Shown one piece after another: positions 44,867 through 55,500 of a stretch of DNA of 64,000 nucleotides. Numbering within the stretch: position 1 is the stretch's first letter; every line of letters starts with the position of its first letter. This DNA is from Sphaeramia orbicularis (taxonomy: Eukaryota > Chordata > Actinopteri > Kurtiformes > Apogonidae), in contig NC_043974.1 of assembly GCF_902148855.1 (NCBI RefSeq), positions 21,639,950 to 21,703,949 of the forward strand, in the 5' to 3' direction. The position numbers and the translations under genes are program-made. The notes beneath the pieces are model-generated. The model had not been told where the DNA came from, did no database searches, and saw only the letters and a list, made by a program, of their open reading frames with translations.

Positions 44867-45416
44867 CAGGGTGGGGAAGCAAAATTTACAATATTTTGAG
44901 GCAGGGATTGAAAGACAGTGTATGACCAATTAGTTTATTGAAAGTCATGAGAATTTATTTGCCACAAGAAAATTGACATAATAGAAAATGTTTTTATTCT
45001 ATGTGTCCTCCTTCTTTCTCAATAACTGCCTTCACACGCTTCCTGAAACTTGCGCAAGTGTTCCTCAAATATTCGGGTGACAGCTTCTCCCATTCTTCTT
45101 TAATAGTATCTTCCAGACTTTCTCCTAATAGTTTTGCTCATAGTCATTCTCTTCTTTCCATTATAAACAGTCTTTATGGACACTCCAACTATTTTTGAAA
45201 TCTCCTTTGGTGTGACGAGTGCATTCAGCAAATCACACACTCTTTGACGTTTGCTTTCCTGATTACTCATATGGGCAAAAGTTTCTGAAAAGGTATGGAT
45301 AATAGTGTTAGGTATGATTATGACATCAATATATGTTTGGTTTCAAAACAATTGACGTAGTGCCTGCTGAGAAAAAACAACTAAATGTTCATTGTAAATT
45401 TTGCTTCCCCATCCTG
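44867..45416. mobile_element. Mariner-type nonautonomous element, 550 bp, copy 2
   Basis: The same length and almost the same sequence as 1731-2280, flanked by TA. The right terminal repeat has one change (CCCCATCCTG). Confidence 0.85.
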
Positions 45417-45479
45417 TATATATATATTTAGATAAAATAATCTAAAGGCAGGTAAAAATAGCAGCATCACAGTTCAGTG

Positions 45480-45760
45480 TTCCTTCCTCTTGCTGCTTTT
45501 GAAACAAAACCCTTTTCCTGAAACTGCAAATTAACTTTGTGTCTACGTTGTCAGGTAGCACAGACAGGAAAACCAACATTGAAAACTCATGTCATGTAGA
45601 CATGTTCAGGCTTAAGCCACAGAGACAAAAGCCCACCGCACCCACCCACCCACATCTCATTTTCCTTTCCACTGCAGTGCCATTAGAAAGCACCTCTTGT
45701 ATCTGTAGCTTTAAGGTAAAACACATCAGACACAACAGAGAATGTCATGCGATGCCATTG
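45480..45760. repeat. Duplicated NITR 3'-flank block, copy 2
   Basis: The counterpart of 42440-42680, lying just past the poly-A signal of N2. Confidence 0.5.
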
Positions 45761-45882
45761 ATGCAGCAAATCTTGGAAACTATGAGAAGGAGATTTTAAT
45801 CAGTTATGTAAGATGTGTGTTTATGTGGAGGGTAGTCTCTTCAAACAAATTTAACAACAGGCGTTTGGTCGTAACAGTGAAG

Positions 45883-45888
45883 TTTATT
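45883..45888 (-). promoter_or_regulatory. Polyadenylation signal of NITR N2
   Basis: AATAAA on the minus strand about 48 nt past the stop codon (CTAAATAAACTTC). Confidence 0.6.
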
Positions 45889-45935
45889 TAGTCAAGTATC
45901 ATATTTCCAAATTTAGATTAAACGTTCACTTGACT

Positions 45936-48900
45936 TTACTGATAAACACTGGAATAAACACATTCAGTAAAGGTGTCATCCTTCTGTCGTCTTGGTCTTC
46001 TGGCTCTGTCGGTGTTTTCATACTTAAGGGCAGCGTAATGCAGGTTCTGTGCATCCTGACATGGAAAGTAAGAAACGAAGAAGTGTAAGGAGCCCAGAGG
46101 GTGTCATTATGATCTAATTAATGCATAATCAGAAGAGAATTCAGTGTGTTAATTATTGTTTTACATAATATTGTCAACATTTGTCATTAATGTCCAGTGC
46201 AGTACTCATTACTCTGGCACCTTGTTTTATGGCTCAAAACATATTAATTCTAAATATTTTCCATAAACTATGATTTTTTTTTTCATCAGTGACACCTGTG
46301 TTGCTATAACAGATGCCTATATAAAAACTTTGAACACTGTTCTGCTGAAAGGTTTGTATAATAAACATGCTTACCTCATTATTCACAGGAGAAGCAGCTG
46401 GAAAAGTGACATTGAAGTTAGGCAGAACAAAACCAAAAGAATTTTAATTAAAATGCATTATTCCGTGAAAATGGGTTTTCTGCTGCAATATAACATAATA
46501 CAACATAGCATAGCATAACATAGCATAGCATAACATAACGTAACATAACATAACATAGCATAGCATAACATGACATAGCATAGCATAACATAGCATAGCA
46601 TAACATAGCATAGCATAACATAACATAACATAGCATAACATAACATAACATAACATAGCATAGCATAACATAACATAACATAACATAACAAACAGTTACC
46701 TGTACATTGGCAGGTTCTCTGTTTCAGCCGGTAAACTGAGAATGTCAGTAAAACAATCAGGGTGGTGGTGAACGCCAAAGCTCCGCTCAAGAAATAAACC
46801 AAAGCAGAAGATTCCTTCATATCTGTTGAGTCAACATGAGCAGAGTGTTAGCTTAGTTTTATAGTTGTTGTTTCCCTCATGTTTAACAGTTGAAGTAACC
46901 AATTAACATCCAGTTGCCTCCTTTTACATTATACACAGGATATAGTATGTGACTACTCCTTTATGTGGATAGAGTACAAAATAACTGAAACTTATTGTTT
47001 AATGGTATGCTACGAGGTTTGTGTTTACTTGTTTGTTACCTCTGCCAAGTGTAATGGTGGAGGTTATGTTTTCATCGGGGTTTGTCTGTCTGTCTGTTAG
47101 CAGGATAACTCAAAATGTAACAGACAGATTTCCATAAAATTTTCAGGAAATGTTGATCCTGGCACAAGGAATAAATGATTACATTTTGGTGATGGGGGGG
47201 GGGGGGGGGGGGGGGGGGGGCAGATTTTTTGTTTGTTCATCTGTCTGTTAGCAAGATAACTCAAAAAGTTATGGACAGATTTGGATGACATTTTAAAAAG
47301 TTTCACTTAAACTTTAGTTGAGTTTAGTTAAATTTCAGTTGAATGCATATAAATCGGAAATGATTTTGCAACAGTGGTCATTTTTGTGAAACACTCTGCC
47401 TTACATAATTAGTTCAATTCCCAAAATGGACCTGTGAGAGACTAAAAAGATATTTAAAAAATAGTAGCCTGTAATTTTTGTGTCCTTTTGACCGTGTTAC
47501 ATGCAGATTTTTGTATCAAATATAATGTAAAATAAAAAAAAATGTGTCTTATCTGAAAAATAGTTTCTCTTTTATCTCAGTAAACAATTTATTTTTAAAC
47601 TAGACCCAAAGTGCTTCCAAACTTGCTACATCTGGTTTGATTTTTTAGCCCCCATGTCCTGTTTTAAGGGACCAGTTTCATAGAAGCACCGACATGCAAA
47701 AGAACAGCTGGAGAATAGCTGACCTCTGTAGTGACCACTATGCATGAAAGGATTAATTTATATTTATTCTGAAGCTGAACTGAGAGGAAAGAGCTACAGA
47801 AAGATAATGTGTTTATTTTCTGTGTGTTTTCCCTCTAATTTCAGCTCCTGCAGCTTTTACATAAATACACAAGCATATGCAAAGTTTACAAAGAGAGCTT
47901 ATAGGTCAGGGGTGTCAAACTCATTTTAGTTCAGGGGCCACATTCATCCCAATTTGATCTCACATGGGCCAGACCAGTAAAATAATAACAGTGAAAAACG
48001 TAAAATTATATTATGATAATGTTTATATCTACATCGTTTCCTTAAAAATCTAAACAACGTGAACAACTTGAAATATTTTAAGAAAAACAAGTGCAGTTTT
48101 AACCATATTCTGCATCAGTTTATCATTTACACATGTGCATTACAACTTACTTTACAATTACAAATACATAAAACATTAAGTAACAGGTATGATATTGATA
48201 AAATTGTATTTACTTTTGCCAAGACATTTCATGTTGTTCATATTTCTTCAGGTTATTCATATTTTTTGTAAAAGGATGGTTTGTTAATGTAAACAATTTC
48301 ATGTAATTTTACTTTTTTTTTTTTTTTTAAACTAAAACAAAGATAAAAATCTGTAGTTGTCATTATTTATGACAGTATTTTTCTGGTCTGACCCAACTGA
48401 GATCTAATCGGTTTATATGTGTATGTATGGAACCTGAAATAAAATGATTTTTACACCATTGATTGTTAATATCTTAAGTGTAATTGTTGCATTTCACCAA
48501 TTCATCCTACAGGCCATATTGGACCCTTTGGCGGGCCGGATTTGGCTATAGGTACTTACTGTGTAAATCCAACCTGGTCCCGGGTCCAAACAGTACTCGT
48601 CCACATGATGCAACAGCACAGTAAGTCTGGTCATGAGTGTGATCCACACTGTGTATGGGCAGGTTGTAGACACAGGTGTGTGTTTTTGTTTCTGTGTCGT
48701 TTTTCTTCTCACACTGGTCATTTCTGCCTCTGTGGGTGTAGATAATTCCTGGTTGTGGCTCCTCTTCATAACTTTTGAACCAGTAAACACTGTGTTCTCC
48801 ATCACAGGTCCCAGTATGAACCGTACAGTTCAGAGTCACAGAGTCTCCTGGATGGACGCTTTCAGATTCAGACTGACGGACCGAAGTCTGGACGTTCAAA

Positions 48901-49618
48901 TATGAACCCTCTACCCTGACAGTAACACCCTCTGCAAAGTAAAAGCTGTCTAAATTGGTACTTCCACAGAAGTACATGGCAGAATCTGAAATGCGTAAAT
49001 CTGAAATCGTCAGGCTGTTTTTATTATCCAGTGAGAATCGTGGATTATCCTTAAACTCATCATTAAAACTTCCTTCAGTATTATGCTCATAGTATGAAGA
49101 CATCCGCTGTGGTTTTTGTGCCAGAGTTTGCTTATACCAGAAAAATAATACTGCAGATTTATCATGGTATTCGCACTGCAAGGTCACACTGTCTCCAACA
49201 TGAACAGATTTAAGATCCAGAAGTGAATGGTTTAATGTTGTAACAGGAGCTGAGGGGAAAAAATGAAGAAACAATGCAAGTCCATGAGTTATTATTTAGA
49301 ATGCATGAAATGTGTTAAAGCAGTCATGCAGTTATAGATAAAGCGCTTTAGAAATACAAATTTTAGTCATTTATAGGTAACCTTTAAGGGGGGGGTGTTA
49401 TTGCTTTTTATTACTATTTTATTATTTTTATCAGTATTTTATATTATTTACTAAATGCTGTTGACGATCGAGACCTGAGTATAATGTTTTATTTCTGTGT
49501 ATTTTCTGTGCTGAAATGACAAGTAAATCTGAATCTGAATAAAAACAGCATAAAGTCACTTACCAGAATTCACCAAAACCAGACATGAGAGCGTCCAAAT
49601 GAGGCTTAGAGGTGTCAT
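45936..49618 (-). CDS. nitr: NITR N2: fused V-I exon, inhibitory type with ITIM
   Basis: Exons are 49564-49618 (signal MTPLSLIWTLSCLVLVNS), 48560-49249 (V and I together), 46700-46822 (transmembrane, with A-L-V-Y-F-L-S-G-A-L-A-F), 46375-46397 (A-A-S-P-V-N-N-E) and 45936-46055 (tail). All are GT-AG and in phase, giving 336 aa. V: L-Q-C, F-W-Y-K-Q, S-D-S-A-M-Y-F-C, J-like F-A-E-G. I: six Cys, V-Y-W-F-K, P-G-I-I-Y-T-H, C-A-V-A-S-C and J-like F-G-P-G-T-R-L. One Tyr codon is missing before the second core Cys (Q-T-Y-C where N3 has T-Y-Y-C). The tail has a canonical ITIM, L-H-Y-A-A-L, and E-C-V-Y-S-S-V. Expected role: inhibitory receptor on cytotoxic lymphocytes. Confidence 0.9.
46487..46690. repeat. 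Pentanucleotide array (TAACA/TAGCA) in N2 intron 3
   Basis: About 40 units of five bases alternate between CATAA and CATAG forms. The array starts about 10 bp from the transmembrane exon's splice donor. Confidence 0.85.
47038..47290 (+). repeat. Dispersed teleost repeat (CTCAAAAAGTTATGG family), copy 3, with poly-G
   Basis: Motif order is as at 7677-7895, interrupted by a G run (47197-47220) that is followed by a second partial CTCAAAAAGTTATGG segment. It lies in N2 intron 2. Confidence 0.55.
47907..48546. mobile_element. hAT-type MITE in N2 intron 2, next to the splice donor
   Basis: It begins CAGGGGTGTCAAACTC like 38382-39061 and ends at GGGCCGGATTTGGC, short of the usual terminus. TATAGGT flanks both sides, consistent with a target duplication. 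It ends about 12 bp from the V-I exon's donor, which stays intact. Confidence 0.7.
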
Positions 49619-49639
49619 TGTGCTTCATATGTGTGGTGA

Positions 49640-50014
49640 ATGCACTGAACCCGGTACATACTCTGCTCTTATGAGAGAAGACTCAATTTGATTGGCCAAT
49701 CAGATCAATCAGGCCAGTCCCACCATTCGATGTAACAGAGGATATCGTCATGTGAGAACAAAGAGCAGGAACTCTACTTTACTAAAGGTAAAGATGCATT
49801 TCATCATAAATTACAACGTGACATTTAAACCTGCATTCATTTAGTAAAGAATCATTGTCATACTGCAAATTGACACATAACAATTTATAGTGAAGCTGAA
49901 GAACTTAAGAAAGGGGGCGCAATCCATACACTTCACAACATAGGCTCACTGATTTACTGGTATGTGGGAAATTACTGACATAAATAACTACTTATCTTGA
50001 CTTTTGTTTTATAT
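49640..50014. other. 5' flank of NITR N2
   Basis: The likely promoter region. ATTGGCCAAT at about 49691-49700 is a palindromic CCAAT pair. No TATA box is seen. Confidence 0.4.
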
Positions 50015-50018
50015 TTAA

Positions 50019-50102
50019 CCCATAAAGACCCAGTGCTACTTCGGTGTCAGTTCCCAATTTTTTATTTATTTATTTGTTTTTATTTATTTTTTTATTTTAT
50101 TT

Positions 50103-50151
<49 letters not shown>

Positions 50152-50170
50152 TGGTCAGTTCCCAAATTAA
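50019..50170. repeat. piggyBac-like end and (TTTA)n microsatellite
   Basis: TTAA followed by CCCATAAAGACCCA matches the MITE end at 36584. It runs into a (TTTA)n tract with a repeated TCAGTTCCCAA word. The other end was not found. Confidence 0.55.
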
Positions 50171-50984
50171 TTTTTCTCTCTATTTAACCTTTCTTAAGTG
50201 ATTTATCTCTATCATAATAATGTTATTCTCTGTATTTATTTCGTCACAATTAATTCACAACTCTACTGTAAGGACACAAATTGTTTACTTTCAGTGTCTG
50301 TTTGGAAAAAACAATCTCAGGTATTTCCTCATAACACCACAGTTACATACTGATGTAAAAACTTGATTAGGTTCAGTTTTCACCATATACTTCCCTCTCT
50401 GAGGTACTGTGCATGTGTAGGCGTGGCATAGAAATGTGTTGGTGCACATTTAGGACCGTATATGAAAACAAAAGCCTCTAAATGTGTCCAAATATATTGA
50501 TTGCTCTCCTTGTAGCTGGTAGTGTTCATAAATCACACCCAGTCTGTGTTTTTGGGCCCACTTCCATCTGCTAATTATTGTTCAAGTTGTCATGTTTCTG
50601 ATCATTTTTGAAAGTTCTGATCTAAAACAAGCATCGGTCTGTATGATTGAGCTAAAATAAAGTGTGAAGATCGGCAAACTTGGCAGACAGATGGACAAAC
50701 ATCATCGCATTTCACCTCTCCAGCTGAAAAATTCATCATCGCAGCAAGATGGCAGCTCTATTAACTATAATGTATGAAGTGACTCATGCTGCGTTCCAGG
50801 CTGTTTTTTTGAGCCCATAAGTCCCAACTTCAAACCACGGTTCACGACTTATAGTAGCTAGATGTAAACAAGCCAGCATGGTGGACCATATGTTATGTTC
50901 ATTTACAATCATTTCTATCGCCAAAGGTGTTTGCTCTTTGCTTATTTGAGGGAAACAGAAGAGGAAAAACAGTGCATAAGAATA
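50171..50984. other. Intergenic, no gene recognised
   Basis: Nothing supportable in any frame. Confidence 0.4.
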
Positions 50985-51590
50985 ATAGAATAGAATAGAA
51001 TAAACTTTATTGTCATTGTACTCATGTTACAATGAAATTATGCAGGCCTCCCCCCCAGTGCAATCCAGCATAAACAAGATAAAAACACAATAGTATATAA
51101 ATAAGACTTAAAAAAAATAAATAAATAAAAGTACCCAAGTTTACTTGTTTAAAAGTCTTATTGTCCAGGGATAAAAAGTGTCTCTAAGTCTCGGCTCCCC
51201 AGAACCCGATACCTCCTCCCTGAGGGTAGGGGGTTGAAGAGGCACCGTCCCGGGTGGGATGTGTCCAGCAAGATGTTCCTTGCCCTCTTCAACCCCCTAG
51301 AGTTCGCAATGTCCTCCAGGGAGGGCAGGGGGCAGCCAATAATGTTCTGTGCTGACTTTATGACCCCCTGCAGGGCTTTTTTGTCCTTGGCCGTGCCGCC
51401 GGCATACCACACTGTCACACAGTATGTCAGCACACTTTCCACAGTGCAGCAGTAAAAAGTCTGCAGCAGATTCACATCCAGGTGGCATTTTTTTAGTAGT
51501 CTTAAAAAGTACAGTCTCTGCTGCGCTTTGCCGACTACTGCAGCTGTATTTATGTGCCACCTGAGGTCAAGAGAAGCTGTTCTACTTTTT
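50985..51590 (-). mobile_element. 5'-truncated LINE, RT C-terminus and 3' end
   Basis: The minus strand encodes K-A-Q-Q-R-L-Y-F-L-R, F-Y-C-C-T-V-E-S-V-L-T-Y-C, V-W-Y-A-G, I-I-G-C-P-L-P-S-L-E and L-P-S-G-R-R-Y-R, the end of a fish non-LTR ORF2. It is followed by a 3' UTR (TTTATTGTCATTGTAC in plus orientation) and a (TAGAA)n tail. It is open for 105 codons. I am unsure of the clade. Confidence 0.75.
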
Positions 51591-51671
51591 ATGTTATTTG
51601 GATATTTGGATACGTATTTGGTATTAATTTATTGTTGCACTCAATGGACTGAAAACTAGCTAACTCTAGAG

Positions 51672-52620
51672 CAGGGGTCTCAAACTTGGGATGATATTTT
51701 GCGGCCCCCTACTTGACCTCAAAGTTTAGCGTTAGTGTGGACCACACAAAGTTCTCAAACGTACCTTTTGCTGAGTCTTGCCACGCTTTTATTTTATTTA
51801 TTTTTATCACTTATGGGCTACCATAGATAGTCGTGTGACAGCTTCTGGCGGCATTTGTCCTCAACAGTTGTCAAGCTAGCCAACCACAAAGTACCTGGGG
51901 AAGTATGAAAATTAGACACTTAGTTGAAACATATTCCAGGGTGACACCAAGTGGATGGAAAATATATGCCATCACCCAGTTCCAGTCATGTCTCTCTCAA
52001 AACATGCCGTGAAGAGAAAGGTTGGCAACAAGTACAGGCAATTTCAGAAAAAGTGGGAGACAGAATATTTTTTGTTGAGCACAGGGGTACCCCCATGTGT
52101 CTCATGGTGGACGGACGTTTCGGACACGGACGTTTCGGCCTTTCGAGGGTTAGGGTTAGGGACTGCAAAAAGTGCAGTCCGAAACATCCTAGTCCGAAAC
52201 ATCCTAGGCTGAAACGTCCAAGTCCGAAACGTCCTACATTCGTGTCTCATATGCCCAGAGAAAGTTGTGGTGTATAAGGAATACAACGTCTGACGTCATT
52301 ACTCAACTAAACATGCTGAGGAGTTTACAAAATACAAGGGAGATAAAAAGAACCGGGTTGCCAATCTAAAAAGATGTCTATCAATTCATTCAAGAAAGCA
52401 AACAAAGAGAATGAAGCAGCAACTGAAGCTAGCTACATGGTGATTGAGATGATTGGTAGGGCCAGAAAGCCATTCAAAGAAGGCGAGTTCATCAAAAAGT
52501 GCATGTTACTTGTTGCGAGTAAAGTAAAGAAACCCTTTTTTGTGGAATACTTAATGTGGCCCAGCCTGACCCAGACTCTACCTCCAGCGGCCCCCAGGTA
52601 AGTTGAGTTTGAGACCCCTG
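51672..52620 (+). mobile_element. hAT element with transposase N-terminal relic
   Basis: 949 bp, with ends CAGGGGTCTCAAACTTG and GAGTTTGAGACCCCTG and a perfect 8-bp duplication CTCTAGAG. Inside, K-R-K-V-G-N-K-Y-R-Q-F-Q-K-K-W-E-T-E-Y-F begins a ZBED-type hAT transposase, and a later piece has S-F-K-K-A-N-K-E-N-E. A 136-bp insertion interrupts it at 52106. Confidence 0.8.
52106..52241. mobile_element. Small palindromic insertion with telomere-like core
   Basis: It is flanked by GTGTCTCAT on both sides (52097-52105 and 52242-52250). Words GGACGTTTCGGAC on the left are inverted on the right (GTCCGAAACGTCC), with several inner repeats, a small hairpin GACTGCAAAAAGTGCAGTC and GGGTTAGGGTTAGGG. Confidence 0.65.
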
Positions 52621-52628
52621 CTCTAGAG

Positions 52629-54240
52629 TAGCTGCTGATTATGCAGAACATTTCCAGATAATGTCAGAGCAATACTTTGTTTTAATAAACGATCTGCATA
52701 AACATCCCATCCATGGGGGCTGCCATTGCTATGTGACGTCAGAGCTCAGATCAAGTTCGAGTTCACGGGTGCAAAGTCACAGATTTGACTGCCATTCCAG
52801 TGCCTTTTCACTGGTAGAGGGTTGGAAAAACATGAGTTTCGGGTTGCCTGGAACGCAGCGTTATTGCAGGAAGCAGGGCACATATGGTCCATATACTGTC
52901 CATTGTATCAGACCGTGGCCTTGCTAACCTCTGTTCTCAAAGCTTTGATTAAAGAGTTTATCAAACAAACCATCTTTATTGCATCCCATAACTACATAAA
53001 CCCATCAGAAACTAATGGTAATAGCAAGAAAAACAATACATGTGTACAGAAAGCAGAATTTTGAAGGTATTTGATGTTAATCCCACAACATGAAGTTACT
53101 GATTCTTTTTTGACATTTTTAGATTATTGATTTCTGTGCAACATCTTTCATCATTAATGCAACTTAAGTAGTGAAAAGCTTCAGACTGAAAGGAACAGAG
53201 ATAAGGTTGTATTTTGTTATTTCAGTCCACTGTCGTTTTCTTTTAACCTGCAGTAACACCTTTTGCTGTAGCTGACAGAGCATGAGATGTGCTGTTGTTC
53301 GTGACTTTAACACTGTGGTCTGGAGGGAGCGGGTCATTTGTTTTCTCTGTTCTGTTTCCATCAGTGGAAATTCATTCACACCTAACTGACCACAGGTGTC
53401 ACAGCAAACGTCGAAAACAGAGACCTGGCTGGTTAGTTTATGAGCTGCAGCCTGTGTATTAATAGATCAGAGGGGATGTTGAGTTTGCACATCGTTGCTT
53501 TGTTTTGTGCATGCAGATGTTTCTTGCAACTTGCGGTCGTAAAGTGAAGCCATTAAGCTACTAGAGCGGTTTGGACTGTGGTGTATTATGTTTGTGACAC
53601 TCAGAGCTTCTGCTTCTTAACTGGAGGTGGAAATCATGTACCTGCCTGTACTCTGTATGCTCGTGCCTGGGCTTACTCACATACATACATGTGCAAAAAA
53701 AAAAAAAAAAACCAAAACACTCATAAAACCTTCTAGAGTTAGAGTATTATGATACAGACGGATGTAAAACTGTTGGAACTCCCTAGACTTTGGGAGAATT
53801 ATAATCTTATTTAAAGGACTGATCTAAAAATTTAACACTGGGGTTCTTTTACCCTTACCAAAAATTGATTTTACAACTAGATTCTGTGTTTATTCCTTTG
53901 TTCTGTCTGTATTTGGAGTGAAATGTCATAATGAAACTTCTACTCTCTTGGCCAGGTCAACCTTGAAAAAGAGATTTTAACCTCAATGAGGATATCACCA
54001 GGTTAAATAAAAGATATAATGATAGAAGTGAAAGTGGATTTTGGCATCAAAACATCCACACTATGCTCTGTTATTGTGCAAAGTATATTTATTTATTTGA
54101 TATAGGTGATTACATACAGCACTTAGCTTTACATAACTGTGTCAACCTTCATTTGAGTCATACATTTGGTTTATACAAGAATGTCATCTTTGTTTATAAA
54201 GCTCAAAATCGCAAATGTAAAATCAAGTTTTTTTTTACAA
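52629..54240. other. Intergenic, no gene recognised
   Basis: No splice-consistent Ig exon or known repeat end was found. A poly-A run lies near 53693. Confidence 0.4.
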
Positions 54241-54249
54241 TATTATACA

Positions 54250-54840
54250 GGGTGTATCAAAAAAAACCTATACATTCTGAAAAATGACCCCCAATTCTGC
54301 ATTTGTTAATTTTTGGAATTTTCTTTTATGGATGTCGGTAGGTAGGGGATTGGTGGATATTTGTCCAAATTTACAGACTCAGGTTTTCATGCATGAGTGA
54401 GCAGGGGCAAATTGTGCAATCCAAGTTAAAACTGGTTTGCACGAAGTAGTGGTGGGATTTAAATCCAATCAAAGGTCATGGTTAGGGTTAACCCTAACCC
54501 TAACTTGGTCTGTCCTCAGTGACATTTTCAGTCCTAAACAAGTTGAATTAACTTTGAAAGGCAGGAACAGCTGCCATGGGTAAACAAATGAAACTGACAT
54601 GGTGGCCAAAGTGTTAATGCTGTAACCTGGCAATTTTGTGGAAAACAAGATGGATGCCCATTGTTCCCTCCCATGACCTTTGATTGGATTTAAATCCCAC
54701 TGCTACTTCACGCAAACCAGTTTTAACTTGGATTGCACAATTTGCCCCTGCTCACTCATGCATGAAAACCTGGGTCTGTAAATTTGGACAAATATCCACC
54801 AATCCCCTACCTACTGACGTCCATAAAATGCAAGAACTAA
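54250..54840. repeat. Large palindrome (fold-back element)
   Basis: Arms of about 170 bp (54310-54480 and 54660-54830) are inverted copies, for example ATTGTGCAATCCAAGTTAAA against TTTAACTTGGATTGCACAAT. The loop of about 180 bp starts with TTAGGGTTAACCCTAACCC. The left outer sequence TACAGGGTGTATCAAAAA resembles a mariner end. Confidence 0.75.
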
Positions 54841-55480
54841 GTCTAATCTGTCAAAATCACAAATCCATATCTTAACCCTATAAAACTACTTGTATCATAT
54901 ATGCTACACTAGGTTCTGAGACCACTATCTTAGCCATAAAATCAATACTTGCCTTAAAAACCTGTTGTATATGACCTGATACGTGTTTTCTGCCCCCTGG
55001 TGGGTCATCATCCCACTGCTGCCAGGGTGTTTTTTTTTTTTTTTTTTCTTTTTCAATATGGCCACTATCGTGAAATCATCCACACACTTTTTGCAGGAAG
55101 GTTTTTGATAATTTTCAAAAAGTTGTGTTAAGAAGAACATTTATATTGTTCTTAATTAAAAAATAAAAAAAGTACTTCATGTATTGAAACAATGCATAGT
55201 TACTTGATAATTGATTCTTTATAGTACAATTAAAGTATGTTAAAATGTGTATATCAAATTCAATATAAAAGGTGCTTTATAAAAACACCCAATGTATCAA
55301 ATGTGAAACAAAAATTTATCGTTAACAAAATATTTAGTTTGGATATTATTAAAAAGTCTAATAAATATTTCAATTCTCAGAAAAATGTAATTTTTGTGGC
55401 TAGTTTTGGATGGGTCAGGTTTTATAGGGTTAACTTTGATTTTAACTTCACAACCTGATTGAAGTTGTACAAAGATGCTT
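54841..55480. other. Region downstream of NITR N3
   Basis: AT-rich, and no gene seen. No AATAAA close to the N3 stop was recognised, so its poly-A site is undefined. Confidence 0.35.
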
Positions 55481-55500
55481 TTATCAGTAAGAGAGCGTCT

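Noticed and set aside
46444-46820. Long minus-strand frames of repeated M-L-C-Y residues
   Set aside because: They are translations of the TAACA/TAGCA array; only the part before it is the N2 transmembrane exon.
51951-52286. Arg/Pro/Lys repeat protein with S-P-K-H-P units
   Set aside because: It is a frame through the palindromic 136-bp insertion inside a hAT element; the repeats are in the DNA.
53160-53480. Possible further Ig exon near a CTGCAG acceptor-like site
   Set aside because: No Cys/Trp core or D-x-G-x-Y-x-C pattern in any frame.
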